Shown: piece by piece, positions 46,150 through 54,869 of the stretch
Position numbering within the stretch: position 1 is the stretch's first letter
Layout of the letters: each line of letters begins with the position of its first letter
Source: an alpha proteobacterium MED-G09
GTDB taxonomy: Bacteria > Pseudomonadota > Alphaproteobacteria > MED-G09
Direction: 5' to 3'
Assembly: GCA_905182015.1 (NCBI GenBank)
Contig: CAJIZT010000007.1
Span: forward strand, 1 to 64,000
Length of the DNA stretch: 64,000 nucleotides
Notes under the pieces: generated by a model
Database searches by the model: none
Seen by the model: the letters and a program-made list of their open reading frames with translations, nothing else
What the model was told of the DNA's origin: nothing
Made by a program: the position numbers and the translations under genes

Positions 46150-46603
46150 TGGGGTACCTATAAAAATAAAAAGGAATTTTATTTTGGTGTGGTTGGAATA
46201 TATCTCCTAAAATAAAATTAGTCAAAAGAATATAAAGGAAAGCTCATTGAGAATTAATCTATTAAAAATTTTTTATATAGCAAACTATTAATATAAAGAT
46301 AAATAAGTAGTATTAGTTGTTGTAAGAAGAATAAAGGGGATTAAATTATTATCAACAGAGTTACCAATAAGGTTTTAAAAATAACAACTAACAGGATATT
46401 AACAAAGAGTTAAAAGCTTAAAAAAACCAATGCTCTTTAAGTGTTAAAAATGGGGATAGAAAAAAAGTGTTTTAATAAACATAAAAACCTATTATTTTAA
46501 AGGTGTTAAAAAAAAGTTATTAAAAAGTTCACAACATTAAAAATACTAAGAAAAGTCTCAAAAAGAACAGATACTAACAAACTACCAACAGAGTATTAAC
46601 AAA
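46150..46603. other. Putative chromosomal replication origin (oriC)
   Basis: A 454-base gene-free, extremely AT-rich interval, the longest in the window. It separates leftward genes (rho to parB) from rightward genes (ppsR onward), as expected for diverging replichores. In Caulobacter and Rickettsia the origin lies beside the homologue of the gene to the right. It contains a near-consensus DnaA box TTATCAACA (46349-46357), repeated TATTAACAAA (near 46397 and 46593), CAACAGAGT (near 46353 and 46585) and GTGTTAAAA-like motifs (46441, 46503). No dnaA gene or canonical CtrA sites (TTAA-N7-TTAA) were found. The assignment is by context plus composition. Confidence 0.7.
46349..46357 (+). promoter_or_regulatory. 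DnaA-box-like site
   Basis: TTATCAACA differs from the TTATCCACA consensus by one base and lies mid-gap in the presumed origin. Significance rests on location; in such AT-rich sequence a single near-match could be chance. Confidence 0.45.
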
Positions 46604-47443
46604 ATGGATAAAGAAAAAAAGAAAAAATTAACAATGCACTTGGTCTCCGATTCAACTGGAGAGACCCTAAAGGCCGTGTCAGCAGCAGCCGCAGCGCAGT
46701 TCGATGAAGTCGAATATAAACATCTAACATACCCAATGGTAAGAACCTCTACCCAGCTAAAACGCGTACTTAATAGTATAAAAAAAGAAGGCGGTGTTGT
46801 GCTTTGTACCCTTGTTGAAGAGGCTTTGCGGGGTAAGTTAAAAAGCTATTGTCAGAAAGAAAAAATTTCCTATATGCCTGTGATGGAAAGTATAGTTAAT
46901 ATTTTAGAAAATGAGACTGGATTTAAAGCCATTAACAAGCCGGGCGGCCAACATGTTTTAAACGAAGAATACTTTAAAAGAATTGAGGCCATAAACTATA
47001 CGCTAGACCACGACGACGGACAGGGACAAAAGAACTTAGAAAAAGCAGATGTCATTGTTGTTGGTGTTAGCAGAACATCTAAAACGCCCACATGTATTTA
47101 TCTTGCTAACAAAGGCGTAAAGGCGGCTAACTATCCGCTAGTCCCAGACGTTGGAATTTCAAAAGAGCTAGAGTGCGCTAAAGGCCCGGTTATAGTTGCG
47201 CTCATTACATCTGCTCAAACATTAGTTGAAATAAGAAGAAAAAGATCAATAGAGCTAGGCCTTACAAGGGGCAACACCGATTATATAAATCTACATAAGG
47301 TTGAGGAAGAAATAATAGCAGCAAAAAGAATTTTTGCAAATAAAGGATGGCCTGTTATTGACATAACAAGGCGGTCAGTTGAGGAAACTGCATCGGCTAT
47401 TATGAATATTATCTCTCTAAAAAAAGGCGTAAAAAGTGACTAA
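46604..47443 (+). CDS. ppsR: Pyruvate, phosphate dikinase regulatory protein (DUF299)
   Basis: A 279-residue bifunctional kinase/phosphorylase of the DUF299 family, which inactivates (ADP-dependent phosphorylation) and reactivates PEP-producing dikinases. MHLVSDSTGETLKAVSAA (about 11-28), the P-loop-like GVSRTSKTPTCIYLANKG (about 149-166) and KAANYPLVP (about 167-175) are the signatures. PPDK versus PEP synthase as target is not decided by sequence; alphaproteobacteria commonly use PPDK. First gene to the right of the presumed origin, followed by maf with an eight-base overlap. Confidence 0.93.
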   Translation: MDKEKKKKLTMHLVSDSTGETLKAVSAAAAAQFDEVEYKHLTYPMVRTSTQLKRVLNSIKKEGGVVLCTLVEEALRGKLKSYCQKEKISYMPVMESIVNILENETGFKAINKPGGQHVLNEEYFKRIEAINYTLDHDDGQGQKNLEKADVIVVGVSRTSKTPTCIYLANKGVKAANYPLVPDVGISKELECAKGPVIVALITSAQTLVEIRRKRSIELGLTRGNTDYINLHKVEEEIIAAKRIFANKGWPVIDITRRSVEETASAIMNIISLKKGVKSD

Positions 47444-48059
47444 AAAAGGCAATAAAACCATAAAAAAATACAAGACCATTTTGGCGTCCTCCTCCCAATC
47501 AAGAAGAGGCATTCTAAAAGATGCCGGACTAAATATTTTATCTAAAGCACCAAGCGTTGATGAAGATGCTTTAAAAAAAACCTTTAAAGGGGGTCCGAAA
47601 AGGTTGGCTATAATGCTTGCAGAAGAAAAGGCGCTTTCTATCTCTAGAGACCATAAAGACACTCTTGTTATAGGCGCAGATCAAGTTCTTTCTTTCGCCG
47701 GAAAGGCCTACGGCAAGCCAAAATCACTTAACCAAGCCAAGGAAAGCTTAAGGCGGTTTAAAGGAAAAACCCACAAACTAGAATCTGCAACCGCGATAGC
47801 GCTGAATGGAAAAATAATCTGGAGACACCAGGACTCACCCGCTTTAAAAATGAGAGACTTTTCAGATAAGTTTTTAAATCTATACATTAAAAAAGCCGGC
47901 AAGAAAACGTTACTATCGGCCGGCGGCTATTCTATTGAAAAAGAAGGGTCTCAGCTTTTCTCTAAAATTGAGGGCGACTTCTTTACAATCATTGGTCTCC
48001 CGTTGATACCTTTATTGAAAAAATTAAGAATATTAAATTCTGCTGAGGTTTGTGAGTAA
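47436..48059 (+). CDS. maf: Maf family nucleoside triphosphate pyrophosphatase
   Basis: A 207-residue house-cleaning pyrophosphatase. After a basic N-terminus, LASSSQSRRGILKDAGL (about 17-33) is the Maf start, GADQVLSF (about 74-81) contains the catalytic Asp, and EKEGSQLFSKIEGDFFTIIGLP closes the protein. Substrate (dTTP/UTP versus m7GTP) cannot be fixed. The GTG at 47436, overlapping ppsR by eight bases, is used since no ATG precedes the conserved region. Order ppsR-maf-aroE-coaE-dnaQ is conserved in the class. Confidence 0.9.
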   Translation: MTKKGNKTIKKYKTILASSSQSRRGILKDAGLNILSKAPSVDEDALKKTFKGGPKRLAIMLAEEKALSISRDHKDTLVIGADQVLSFAGKAYGKPKSLNQAKESLRRFKGKTHKLESATAIALNGKIIWRHQDSPALKMRDFSDKFLNLYIKKAGKKTLLSAGGYSIEKEGSQLFSKIEGDFFTIIGLPLIPLLKKLRILNSAEVCE

Positions 48060-48901
48060 TGAACAAAGCAGCAGTTATTGGAAATCCTATTGATCACAGT
48101 TGGTCCCCCGCCATTCATGAGTTTTGGCTTAATGAGAAAAAAATAGAAGGTTCTTATGAGAAGATTAAGGTTGAAAAAGAAAATCTAAAAGATTTTATTT
48201 CGGAGGTTAAAGAAAAAGGTTACTCAGGCTTAAATGTTACGGTTCCTTATAAAGAAGAAGTATATCAGTACTGTGATGTTTTATCCGTTTCAGCACAAAA
48301 ACTTAAAGCCGTTAATTTAATGGAGTTTAAGAATAACCTGGTGTATGGCCACAACACTGATGGCGACGGTTTTGTAGACAGCATACTAGACGTTCTCCCA
48401 AACATCTCTTTTAAAAAAAATACTTTTGCTGTTTTAGGCGCTGGAGGTGCTGCAAAAAGTATAATTCATTCGTTAATTAAAAATAAGGCGCAAAAGATAA
48501 TCATTATTAATCGAGATATAAAAAGAGCTGAAAATATTGCAGAAAAATCTGGAAAGGCTGTGGCTGTTTGTCCAAATGAAAAAATTACAGAAGGACTTAG
48601 AGAGGCTTCTTTTGTTATAAACGCAACATCAATGGGAATGAAGGGCGGTCCCCCAAGCACAGAAATAAAATTTTCGAGTTTTCCAAACATTCAATGTTTC
48701 GCTGACATAGTTTATAACCCCGGAGTTACTCAGTTAATGGAAGGGGCAGCAGCAGCAGATATAAAAGTGATTGGCGGACTTGGGATGCTAATTAATCAGG
48801 CTATACCTGCTTTCGAGGCATTTTTTAGTGAAAGGCCAAAAAATACAAAAGCCCTCGTCGCTTTCTTAGAAAATAAAATTCAAGAAGATAAAAATGATTA
48901 A
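48059..48901 (+). CDS. aroE: Shikimate dehydrogenase
   Basis: A 280-residue NADP-dependent enzyme of the shikimate pathway. VIGNPIDHSWSPAIHEFWL (about 5-23) is the substrate-binding start, LNVTVPYKEE (about 60-69) holds the catalytic Lys, NTDGDGF (about 99-105) the Asp, and VLGAGGAAKSI (about 124-134) the NADP loop. GLGMLINQA lies near the C-terminus. Start overlaps maf's stop by one base; stop overlaps coaE by eight. Confidence 0.96.
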   Translation: MNKAAVIGNPIDHSWSPAIHEFWLNEKKIEGSYEKIKVEKENLKDFISEVKEKGYSGLNVTVPYKEEVYQYCDVLSVSAQKLKAVNLMEFKNNLVYGHNTDGDGFVDSILDVLPNISFKKNTFAVLGAGGAAKSIIHSLIKNKAQKIIIINRDIKRAENIAEKSGKAVAVCPNEKITEGLREASFVINATSMGMKGGPPSTEIKFSSFPNIQCFADIVYNPGVTQLMEGAAAADIKVIGGLGMLINQAIPAFEAFFSERPKNTKALVAFLENKIQEDKND

Positions 48902-49478
48902 AATTGGTTTAACAGGTTCAATCGGAATGGGAAAAAGCGAGACAGCTAAAATCTTCCAAGAGCTCGGATTTCCAGTCTACGATGCCGATTCATCTGTCCA
49001 TAAACTATACGGGAAAGATCAAAAAGGGGCAGCAGCAGTAAAAAAATTTTTCCCTGCCGCTCTCTCGTCAGATGGCAGCGTGGATAGAAAAATATTAAGC
49101 GACACTGTTGTAGGAGATAAAAATAAACTAAAAATTCTTGAGTCAATTATTCACCCACTTTTGGTGGAGGACCGAGAGCTTTTTTTTGAAAAAAATAAAA
49201 GTTTAAAGGCCGTTGTTTTAGACATTCCTCTTCTTTTTGAAACGGGCGGGCAGATAAATGTAGATTATACAGTTGTCGTATTTACTTCATATGAAATTCA
49301 GAAAAAAAGAGTTCTTGTGCGGAAAAACATGTCAGAAGAAAAATTTAAGAAAATTATTTCATTGCAACTCCCAAGCGCAGATAAGTGCGCAAGGGCTGAT
49401 TTTATTATCGACACCTCCGTAAGTATTGACGACGCTAAAAAACAAGTTAAGAATATTATTCTATCGATTGGAATTTAA
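48894..49478 (+). CDS. coaE: Dephospho-CoA kinase
   Basis: A 194-residue P-loop kinase performing the last step of coenzyme A synthesis. GLTGSIGMGKSETAKIF (about 5-21) is the Walker A region, YDADSSVHKLY near 34 the substrate segment, and LDIPLLFETG near 109 the conserved acceptor-binding motif. Length is standard. Overlaps aroE by eight bases and is followed by dnaQ after one base. Confidence 0.95.
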   Translation: MIKIGLTGSIGMGKSETAKIFQELGFPVYDADSSVHKLYGKDQKGAAAVKKFFPAALSSDGSVDRKILSDTVVGDKNKLKILESIIHPLLVEDRELFFEKNKSLKAVVLDIPLLFETGGQINVDYTVVVFTSYEIQKKRVLVRKNMSEEKFKKIISLQLPSADKCARADFIIDTSVSIDDAKKQVKNIILSIGI

Positions 49479-49479
49479 A

Positions 49480-50169
49480 ATGAGAGAAATTGTACTAGAT
49501 ACTGAGACAACCGGCCTTAGTCCAGAAAAAGGGCACAGAGTTGTTGAAATCGGGTGTGTTGAACTATTAAACCATGTTCCAACAAAGAACACCTTTCAAG
49601 TTTACCTGAACCCAGAAAGAGAAATGGACGAAGGTGCTCAAAGGGTACACGGACTAACTAATGAATTTCTTCTTGATAAACCGAAATTTAAAGAAATAGC
49701 AGCTGAATTTATTTCTTTCATCGGAAATAGTAAAATTATTGCACATAATGCAAGTTTCGATATTAATTTTTTGAATAATGAGCTCTTAAAGGTAAATAAA
49801 AATAAAATCTCAGATGACAAGGTTATCGACACATTAAAGATAGCACGTCAAAAATTTCCCGGTGCCAGAAATAGCCTAGACGCTCTATGTAAAAGGTTTT
49901 TAGTTGATAATTCAAACAGAACCCTTCACGGCGCCTTGCTTGATTCAGAGCTATTGGCCGAAGTTTATTTAGAACTTATCGGAGGAAAAGAACCAGATCT
50001 TGCTCTGTTGGTTGAGAGCAAAAATGAAAATCAGGAGGACAATAGAAACCATAATAGAGCGGTGGAGAAAAGAAATAAAATGCTAGATCAGCGACTAACT
50101 AAGGCTGATGAGCTGAACCATAGAAGTTTTATTGAGACGTTTAAAGAAAAACCACTCTGGTACAAGTAA
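49480..50169 (+). CDS. dnaQ: DNA polymerase III epsilon subunit (proofreading exonuclease)
   Basis: A 229-residue DEDDh exonuclease. ATG 49480 gives the canonical start MREIVLDTETTGL with ExoI (Asp7, Glu9). HNASFDINFLNNEL (about 88-101) is ExoII, and HGALLDSELLAEVYLEL (about 150-166) is the ExoIIIepsilon motif with the catalytic His and Asp. A longer in-frame start at 49426 would overlap coaE by 53 bases and is rejected. The C-terminal tail carries the polymerase-binding segment. In many relatives secB follows; here fxsA comes directly on the opposite strand. Confidence 0.95.
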   Translation: MREIVLDTETTGLSPEKGHRVVEIGCVELLNHVPTKNTFQVYLNPEREMDEGAQRVHGLTNEFLLDKPKFKEIAAEFISFIGNSKIIAHNASFDINFLNNELLKVNKNKISDDKVIDTLKIARQKFPGARNSLDALCKRFLVDNSNRTLHGALLDSELLAEVYLELIGGKEPDLALLVESKNENQEDNRNHNRAVEKRNKMLDQRLTKADELNHRSFIETFKEKPLWYK

Positions 50170-50172
50170 AAA

Positions 50173-50556
50173 TTAAAATCTCGATTCCCTCTTTCTCATT
50201 TCATAAATTATTTTATTTACAGCTAACTGTATTATCAGCTTTCTAATTTTTGGAATTATAAGACATATCCCCACAAGATCTGTAATGGCGCCTGGAACAA
50301 TAAAAAAGAACGCACCAACCAGCAACGCAAGACCCTCAACAATCTCAGGTAAAGCTTGCCGTCCTTGTGAAAGTTTTGACTGAAGGTTGTAAAGCATATT
50401 GAGGCCTTGATGTTTTGCTATTAAGACACCGACACCGGCGGTTCCTATAATTAGTCCAAGAGTTCCCAATGCTCCAAAATAACCACCAAGTTTAATTAGG
50501 ATCCATAGTTCAACCACAGGTAAAATAAGCATAAAAATTATTATAAAAGAAGACAC
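50173..50556 (-). CDS. fxsA: FxsA family membrane protein
   Basis: A 127-residue inner-membrane protein with four hydrophobic stretches. LPVVELWILIKLGGYFGALGTLGLIIGTAGVGVLIAK (about 12-48) is the FxsA signature, and PEIVEGLALLVGAFFFIVPGAITDLVGICLIIP (about 70-102) the second half. E. coli FxsA blocks phage F exclusion when overexpressed; the normal role is unknown. It lies opposite and divergent to timA, with a 99-base gap that should hold both promoters. Confidence 0.92.
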   Translation of the reverse strand: MSSFIIIFMLILPVVELWILIKLGGYFGALGTLGLIIGTAGVGVLIAKHQGLNMLYNLQSKLSQGRQALPEIVEGLALLVGAFFFIVPGAITDLVGICLIIPKIRKLIIQLAVNKIIYEMRKRESRF

Positions 50557-50655
50557 AAAAAACCTTTCGCAACACTAAATAAATTTATTTAAACTAACTC
50601 TATATTCTTATATTACCAAGTAGTATAATAGCCTTTTATAAAAGGATAAAATATT

Positions 50656-51294
50656 ATGGGTAATCCGTTTGATCCAATGAATATCGTACTTGTTCTTTTT
50701 GCCGTGGTTGCCTTTGTTCGACTTAGAGCAGCCTTGGGGAAGAGAACTGGCAATGAAGACCCTTTAACTGATGGCAAAACAATTCGTTCACAACTCCATG
50801 AAGAAACCAAGGCGCCGGCGTTAAAAGAAAAAACCATGATGTCTACCGAAGAAGTTCTCAAACAATTATCGATTAATGATAAAAACTTCAGTGCACCAAG
50901 TTTTACTGATGGAGCAAAAAATGCCTATAAAATGATAGTAACGGCATATGCGGAGGGTGATCTAAAACAAGTCAAATCTTTCCTTAGTAAAGATGTCCTT
51001 AGCGGGTTTTCAGCTGCAATTCAATCTAGAAAAAAATCTGGACAAGAGCTCTTTAATAAGATTGTGGACTTTAATGAAGTTTCCATAAACGGAGCTATCC
51101 TTCTGGAGAAGACGGTCGAGATTACAGTTTCGTTTGAAACAAAAATTATTAGCTATGCAACAGATAAAACTGGACAAACAATAGAGGGTAACCAGGACTC
51201 ACCTCAAAATATAAATGACATCTGGGTTTTTGAGAAGTCAATTAAAGGCCGTGATACAAACTGGCTTCTTATCTCAACCGGGGCAGACGACTAG
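50656..51294 (+). CDS. Tim44-like domain protein (TimA type)
   Basis: A 212-residue protein with an N-terminal membrane anchor (about 9-24), a charged stretch, and a C-terminal Tim44/MBA1-type fold (about 75-210): FTDGAKNAYKMIVTAYAEGDLKQVKSFLSKDV is the signature helix region, ending IWVFEKSIKGRDTNWLLISTG. Tim44 anchors Hsp70 to the mitochondrial import channel; the alphaproteobacterial homologues (TimA) are inner-membrane adaptors of unclear function. Two bases before the Smr-domain gene. The lytic transglycosylase gene mltA that I expect between them is absent. Confidence 0.88.
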   Translation: MGNPFDPMNIVLVLFAVVAFVRLRAALGKRTGNEDPLTDGKTIRSQLHEETKAPALKEKTMMSTEEVLKQLSINDKNFSAPSFTDGAKNAYKMIVTAYAEGDLKQVKSFLSKDVLSGFSAAIQSRKKSGQELFNKIVDFNEVSINGAILLEKTVEITVSFETKIISYATDKTGQTIEGNQDSPQNINDIWVFEKSIKGRDTNWLLISTGADD

Positions 51295-51296
51295 GC

Positions 51297-51755
51297 ATGT
51301 CTGATGAGGACGATAAAAAAGCTTGGAAAGAGTTTATCGAAAACGGGGCTAGCTATAAGGGCGAACAAGATGATGCCAAAGAAAAGATAATGAAAGAGCG
51401 AAGTGTTCTTAATGAGAAAAAATATCTTCGAAATTTTCCTTTACCAGCCCCCTTAACAAAAAAACTCGTTAAGAAGCTTACCACAAGAAAACTTAATCTT
51501 GCGGCCTCCTTGGATCTTCATGGAACGGATAGAGTCTCCGCAAGAGAGAAGTTTATAATTTTTATTAAATCATGCTGCGACAAAAATTATAAATATGTTT
51601 TGGTGATAACTGGCAAAGGAAAAGGCCTTATAAAACAAGCCCTTCTCCTCTGGATTGAGGAGGAACAAATTTTTCCTTTAATTGTTGGATATTCTCATGC
51701 ACACAGGCTACAAGGAGGAGAAGGTGCTTTCATCCTTCATTTGAGAAAAAAGTAA
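51297..51755 (+). CDS. Smr domain protein
   Basis: A 152-residue protein with a disordered basic/acidic N-terminal half and a C-terminal Smr (MutS2-related) domain. LDLHGTDRVSAREKFIIFI (about 74-92) includes the LDLHG motif, VITGKGKG (about 104-111) the catalytic glycine-rich loop, and the end HRLQGGEGAFILHLRKK is typical (usually ...HGG-GA-YV-LRR). Smr domains nick or cleave DNA or RNA. The role of the stand-alone form is unknown. Directly downstream of timA, 41 bases before hisB. Confidence 0.9.
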   Translation: MSDEDDKKAWKEFIENGASYKGEQDDAKEKIMKERSVLNEKKYLRNFPLPAPLTKKLVKKLTTRKLNLAASLDLHGTDRVSAREKFIIFIKSCCDKNYKYVLVITGKGKGLIKQALLLWIEEEQIFPLIVGYSHAHRLQGGEGAFILHLRKK

Positions 51756-51796
51756 ATAAGCAGTAGTGTTGTAATTATTAAGTAAGGCAAAATAAA

Positions 51797-52408
51797 ATGA
51801 GCGCTCAGAAAAAAGACAGAACAGCAAGAATTGAAAGAGAGACCAGAGAAACAAAAATAATTGCTGAAATAAATATTGATGGATCTGGTGTCTCTGATAT
51901 AAAAACAGGAATAGGATTCTTAGATCATATGCTTGAGAGTTTCTCTCGGCACTCTCTTATTGATATAAACTTAAGCGCACAAGGCGACCTGCATGTTGAC
52001 CAACATCATACAACCGAGGATACCGGTATAGTTATCGGCTCTGCAATTGCTAAAGCTTTAGGAGATTTTTCTGGCATCAAGCGCTTTGGAAGTGCCCTAA
52101 TACCGATGGATGAGACCCTAACTAGGGCGGCAATTGATATCTCTAAAAGGCCTAGCCTTGAGTGGAAAGTATCTTTTTCAAAAGCGGTTCTAGGCGAAAT
52201 GGATACAGAATTATTTCATGAGTGGTTTGCTGCCTTTGCTCAAAATCTTGGCGGCAATATTCATATAGAAAATCTCTATGGAGAAAATAACCATCATATC
52301 GCAGAATCTTGCTTTAAGAGTCTTGCTCGATCTCTTAGAGATGCGCTGGCCATAGATCCTCGAGAGCTTGGAAGAGTTCCTTCAAGCAAAGGTTCTCTCG
52401 GAAGTTAA
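51797..52408 (+). CDS. hisB: Imidazoleglycerol-phosphate dehydratase
   Basis: A 203-residue manganese enzyme of histidine biosynthesis, the monofunctional form without the phosphatase domain. [15 protein letters not shown] (about 39-53), [11 protein letters not shown] (about 68-78) and later HEWF plus [18 protein letters not shown] (about 161-178) supply the metal-binding histidine clusters. First gene of the his block hisB-hisH-hisA-hisF-hisE, transcribed in one direction with tiny gaps. Confidence 0.97.
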   Translation: MSAQKKDRTARIERETRETKIIAEINIDGSGVSDIKTGIGFLDHMLESFSRHSLIDINLSAQGDLHVDQHHTTEDTGIVIGSAIAKALGDFSGIKRFGSALIPMDETLTRAAIDISKRPSLEWKVSFSKAVLGEMDTELFHEWFAAFAQNLGGNIHIENLYGENNHHIAESCFKSLARSLRDALAIDPRELGRVPSSKGSLGS

Positions 52409-52413
52409 TTTAG

Positions 52414-53061
52414 ATGAAAAATTTATTGGTAGCAGTTATTGATTATGATTGTGGAAACCTCCACTCTGCATCTAAAGCTCTAGAGCTGGCAATGCTAGAA
52501 TCTGACCTTCAAGGGTCTGTAATTTTAACAAGGGATCCTGAAAAGATTATAGCTGCGGACAAAATAGTTTTACCTGGTGTCGGGGCATTTAAAGCATGCA
52601 TTGATAAGCTTAACAATATTGATGGTTTAAGGGAATCTATTGAAGAATGTGCTTTGAAGATAGCTAAACCCATTCTTGGTATATGCATAGGACTTCAGAT
52701 TATGGCATCAAAAAGTTTTGAGGGGGGAGAACACAAAGGTCTTTCATTGATTGAAGGGGAGGTAATCCCTCTTTCACCTGAAAATAAAAGCCTAAAAATC
52801 CCCCATGTTGGCTGGAATGAGGTATCTGTTGAATCAGAACACAGTGTCTTATCAGGACTTCATCAAAAGAACTTTTATTTTGTCCATTCATATAGATTCA
52901 AACCCAAAACAAATGATTTTGTGCTAGCTGTTACCGATTATGGAGATAATTTTCCATCAGTCCTTTGCAAAGACAATATTGTAGGAGCACAATTTCATCC
53001 GGAAAAAAGCCAAAAATCTGGAGTAACGCTGCTTAAAAATTTTTTAGAGTGGAGCCCATGA
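52414..53061 (+). CDS. hisH: Imidazole glycerol phosphate synthase, glutaminase subunit
   Basis: A 215-residue class I glutamine amidotransferase feeding ammonia to HisF. IDYDCGNLHSASKAL (about 9-23), LPGVGAF (about 54-60), the nucleophile Cys in PILGICIGLQIM (about 88-99), and the His-Glu pair in FHPEKSQ (about 195-201) complete the triad. Length is normal. It lies five bases after hisB; its stop overlaps hisA's ATG (ATGA). Confidence 0.97.
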   Translation: MKNLLVAVIDYDCGNLHSASKALELAMLESDLQGSVILTRDPEKIIAADKIVLPGVGAFKACIDKLNNIDGLRESIEECALKIAKPILGICIGLQIMASKSFEGGEHKGLSLIEGEVIPLSPENKSLKIPHVGWNEVSVESEHSVLSGLHQKNFYFVHSYRFKPKTNDFVLAVTDYGDNFPSVLCKDNIVGAQFHPEKSQKSGVTLLKNFLEWSP

Positions 53062-53783
53062 TTTTTTTACCTGCGATTGATATTTGTGAAGGAGCCTGCG
53101 TAAGACTTGAAAGGGGCGACTTTAATAAAAAAACTGTTTTTAACAAAAGCCCACTAAACCAAGCCATGTCTTTTGAAAGTCTTGGATGCGACTGGCTACA
53201 TGTTGTTGATCTTGATGGAGCACGAGACGGTAATTCCAATAACTACGAGTTTATAAAGGAAATTACCTCTCAAACAAATCTAAAAATACAGTTTGGAGGT
53301 GGCGTGAGGTCTTTTGAAAAAATTAAAAAACTCCTAGATCTCGGCGTAGAAAGAGTTATCCTTGGAACGAAGGCCCTAAAAAACATAGAATTTTTAGAGG
53401 CAGCGTCTGATTTATTTCCTAGAAATATTGCTGTTGGAATTGATGCAAGAAAGGGAAAAGTTTCAACGGATGGATGGACAAAAGATTCCAATATTGACGC
53501 GGAGGAATTTGCCCTGAGGGCAGCATCAAAAGGAGCGTGCGCAATTATATTTACAGATATCGACAAAGATGGGGTAATGTCTGGTCCTAACAACCTATCT
53601 ACAAAGACGATTGCTGAAAAAGTCTCTATACCTGTTATAGCCTCCGGGGGCATATCAAATATTAATGATGTAATAGAAATAAAAAAGATTGAAAGCAGCG
53701 GTGTAGCAGGAATGATTTGCGGCAGAGCAATCTATGATGGAAAAATTGATATTAAAGAAGCGCTAGAGGTTGTGAGAGGCTAA
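53058..53783 (+). CDS. hisA: Phosphoribosylformimino-AICAR ribotide isomerase
   Basis: A 241-residue TIM-barrel enzyme performing the Amadori rearrangement before His[15 protein letters not shown] (about 4-17) carries the catalytic Asp, VVDLDGA near 50, QFGGGVRS near 78, [14 protein letters not shown] near 130, [12 protein letters not shown] near 166 with the second Asp, and IASGGISN near 195. I start at ATG 53058, which overlaps the hisH stop, rather than a GTG nine bases earlier, because this gives the standard MIFLPAID beginning. The stop overlaps hisF by one base. Confidence 0.97.
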   Translation: MIFLPAIDICEGACVRLERGDFNKKTVFNKSPLNQAMSFESLGCDWLHVVDLDGARDGNSNNYEFIKEITSQTNLKIQFGGGVRSFEKIKKLLDLGVERVILGTKALKNIEFLEAASDLFPRNIAVGIDARKGKVSTDGWTKDSNIDAEEFALRAASKGACAIIFTDIDKDGVMSGPNNLSTKTIAEKVSIPVIASGGISNINDVIEIKKIESSGVAGMICGRAIYDGKIDIKEALEVVRG

Positions 53784-54541
53784 TGCTGAAAACAAGAATC
53801 ATACCCTGCTTAGATGTAAAGGATGGTCGAGTTGTCAAAGGTATAAATTTTGTAGACCTCATTGATGCAGGGGATCCGGTGGAGGCAGCAAAGGCTTACG
53901 ATAGCGGCGGAGCAGACGAGCTTTGTTTCTTAGATATAACAGCTAGCTATGAAAAACGACCAATCTTACTTGATGTGGTTAGGCAAACTGCCGAACAATG
54001 TTTTATGCCTCTGACTGTTGGTGGTGGTATAAGAGAAATTAGCGATATACAAAAACTTCTTTCTTCAGGAGCAGATAAGGTGTCGATAAACACGGCAGCT
54101 GTAGAAAACCCATTATTAATTCAAGAGGCAAGCGTTATATTTGGTAGGCAATGTATTGTAGTTGCTGTTGACGCAAAAAAAAATGCTAATGCTAGTTGGG
54201 AAATTTTTACCCATGGGGGAAGAACCCCAACAGGAATAAATGCGATTGAGTTTGCAAAAAGAGCAACAGAACTGGGTGCAGGTGAGATTTTATTAACCTC
54301 AATGGATAGAGATGGAACACGAAAAGGGTATGACCTTGATCTACTAAAGGCTGTCTCATCAGAGGTTTCTATTCCGGTAATAGCATCAGGTGGCGTCGGA
54401 AGTGTTAAGGATTTGATTGATGGCGTAAAAAAAGGAGGAGCAAGCGCTGTTTTAGCCGCTTCAATTTTTCACTTTGAAGAATCTTCAATAGCCCAAGCAA
54501 AAGAAGCAATGTCAAAGGCTGGAATTTCTGTTAGATTTTAA
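53783..54541 (+). CDS. hisF: Imidazole glycerol phosphate synthase, cyclase subunit
   Basis: A 252-residue TIM-barrel cyclase partnered with His[20 protein letters not shown] (about 4-22) holds the catalytic Asp, FLDITAS near 49, LTVGGGIRE near 79, [16 protein letters not shown] near 172 the second Asp, and VIASGGVGS near 198. Length is standard. Joined to hisA by a TAATG overlap, 23 bases before hisE. Confidence 0.98.
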   Translation: MLKTRIIPCLDVKDGRVVKGINFVDLIDAGDPVEAAKAYDSGGADELCFLDITASYEKRPILLDVVRQTAEQCFMPLTVGGGIREISDIQKLLSSGADKVSINTAAVENPLLIQEASVIFGRQCIVVAVDAKKNANASWEIFTHGGRTPTGINAIEFAKRATELGAGEILLTSMDRDGTRKGYDLDLLKAVSSEVSIPVIASGGVGSVKDLIDGVKKGGASAVLAASIFHFEESSIAQAKEAMSKAGISVRF

Positions 54542-54564
54542 TTAATTATAAAAAAGGTATAAAA

Positions 54565-54861
54565 ATGTCGAATAATATAAAAATTTTAGATGACCTTTGG
54601 CAGGTTATTGAAGAGAGATCATCTTCTCCAGACTCCGATTCCTATACAAAGACTATGTTAGAAAAGGATGCAAACACCCTTGCTAGGAAAATGGGCGAAG
54701 AGGCCATTGAAACAATTGTTGCTGCTATTGGTCAGTCTAGATCCGACGTGATAAACGAAAGTGCTGATTTACTATTTCACTGGCTCCTTTTAATCAAGAA
54801 GTTAGAAATTAGCCCTGACGAAGTTTACGAAGAGCTCACAAGAAGAAGGAATTCATCCTAG
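54565..54861 (+). CDS. hisE: Phosphoribosyl-ATP pyrophosphatase
   Basis: A 98-residue all-helical MazG-fold enzyme of histidine biosynthesis. KKMGEEAIETI-type motif appears as ARKMGEEAIETIVAA (about 37-51), with the acidic metal-binding residues, and ESADLLFHWLLLI (about 64-76) supplies the second E-x2-D site. The fused HisI domain of enterics is absent, as usual in this class. Last his gene, eight bases before coaA. Confidence 0.95.
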   Translation: MSNNIKILDDLWQVIEERSSSPDSDSYTKTMLEKDANTLARKMGEEAIETIVAAIGQSRSDVINESADLLFHWLLLIKKLEISPDEVYEELTRRRNSS

Positions 54862-54869
54862 CTAAAACC

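Noticed and set aside
46150-46603. CtrA-type sites (TTAA-N7-TTAA) in the presumed origin
   Set aside because: TTAA pairs are present but spaced 3, 4, 5 or 13 bases apart, not 7; in such AT-rich DNA these are expected by chance.
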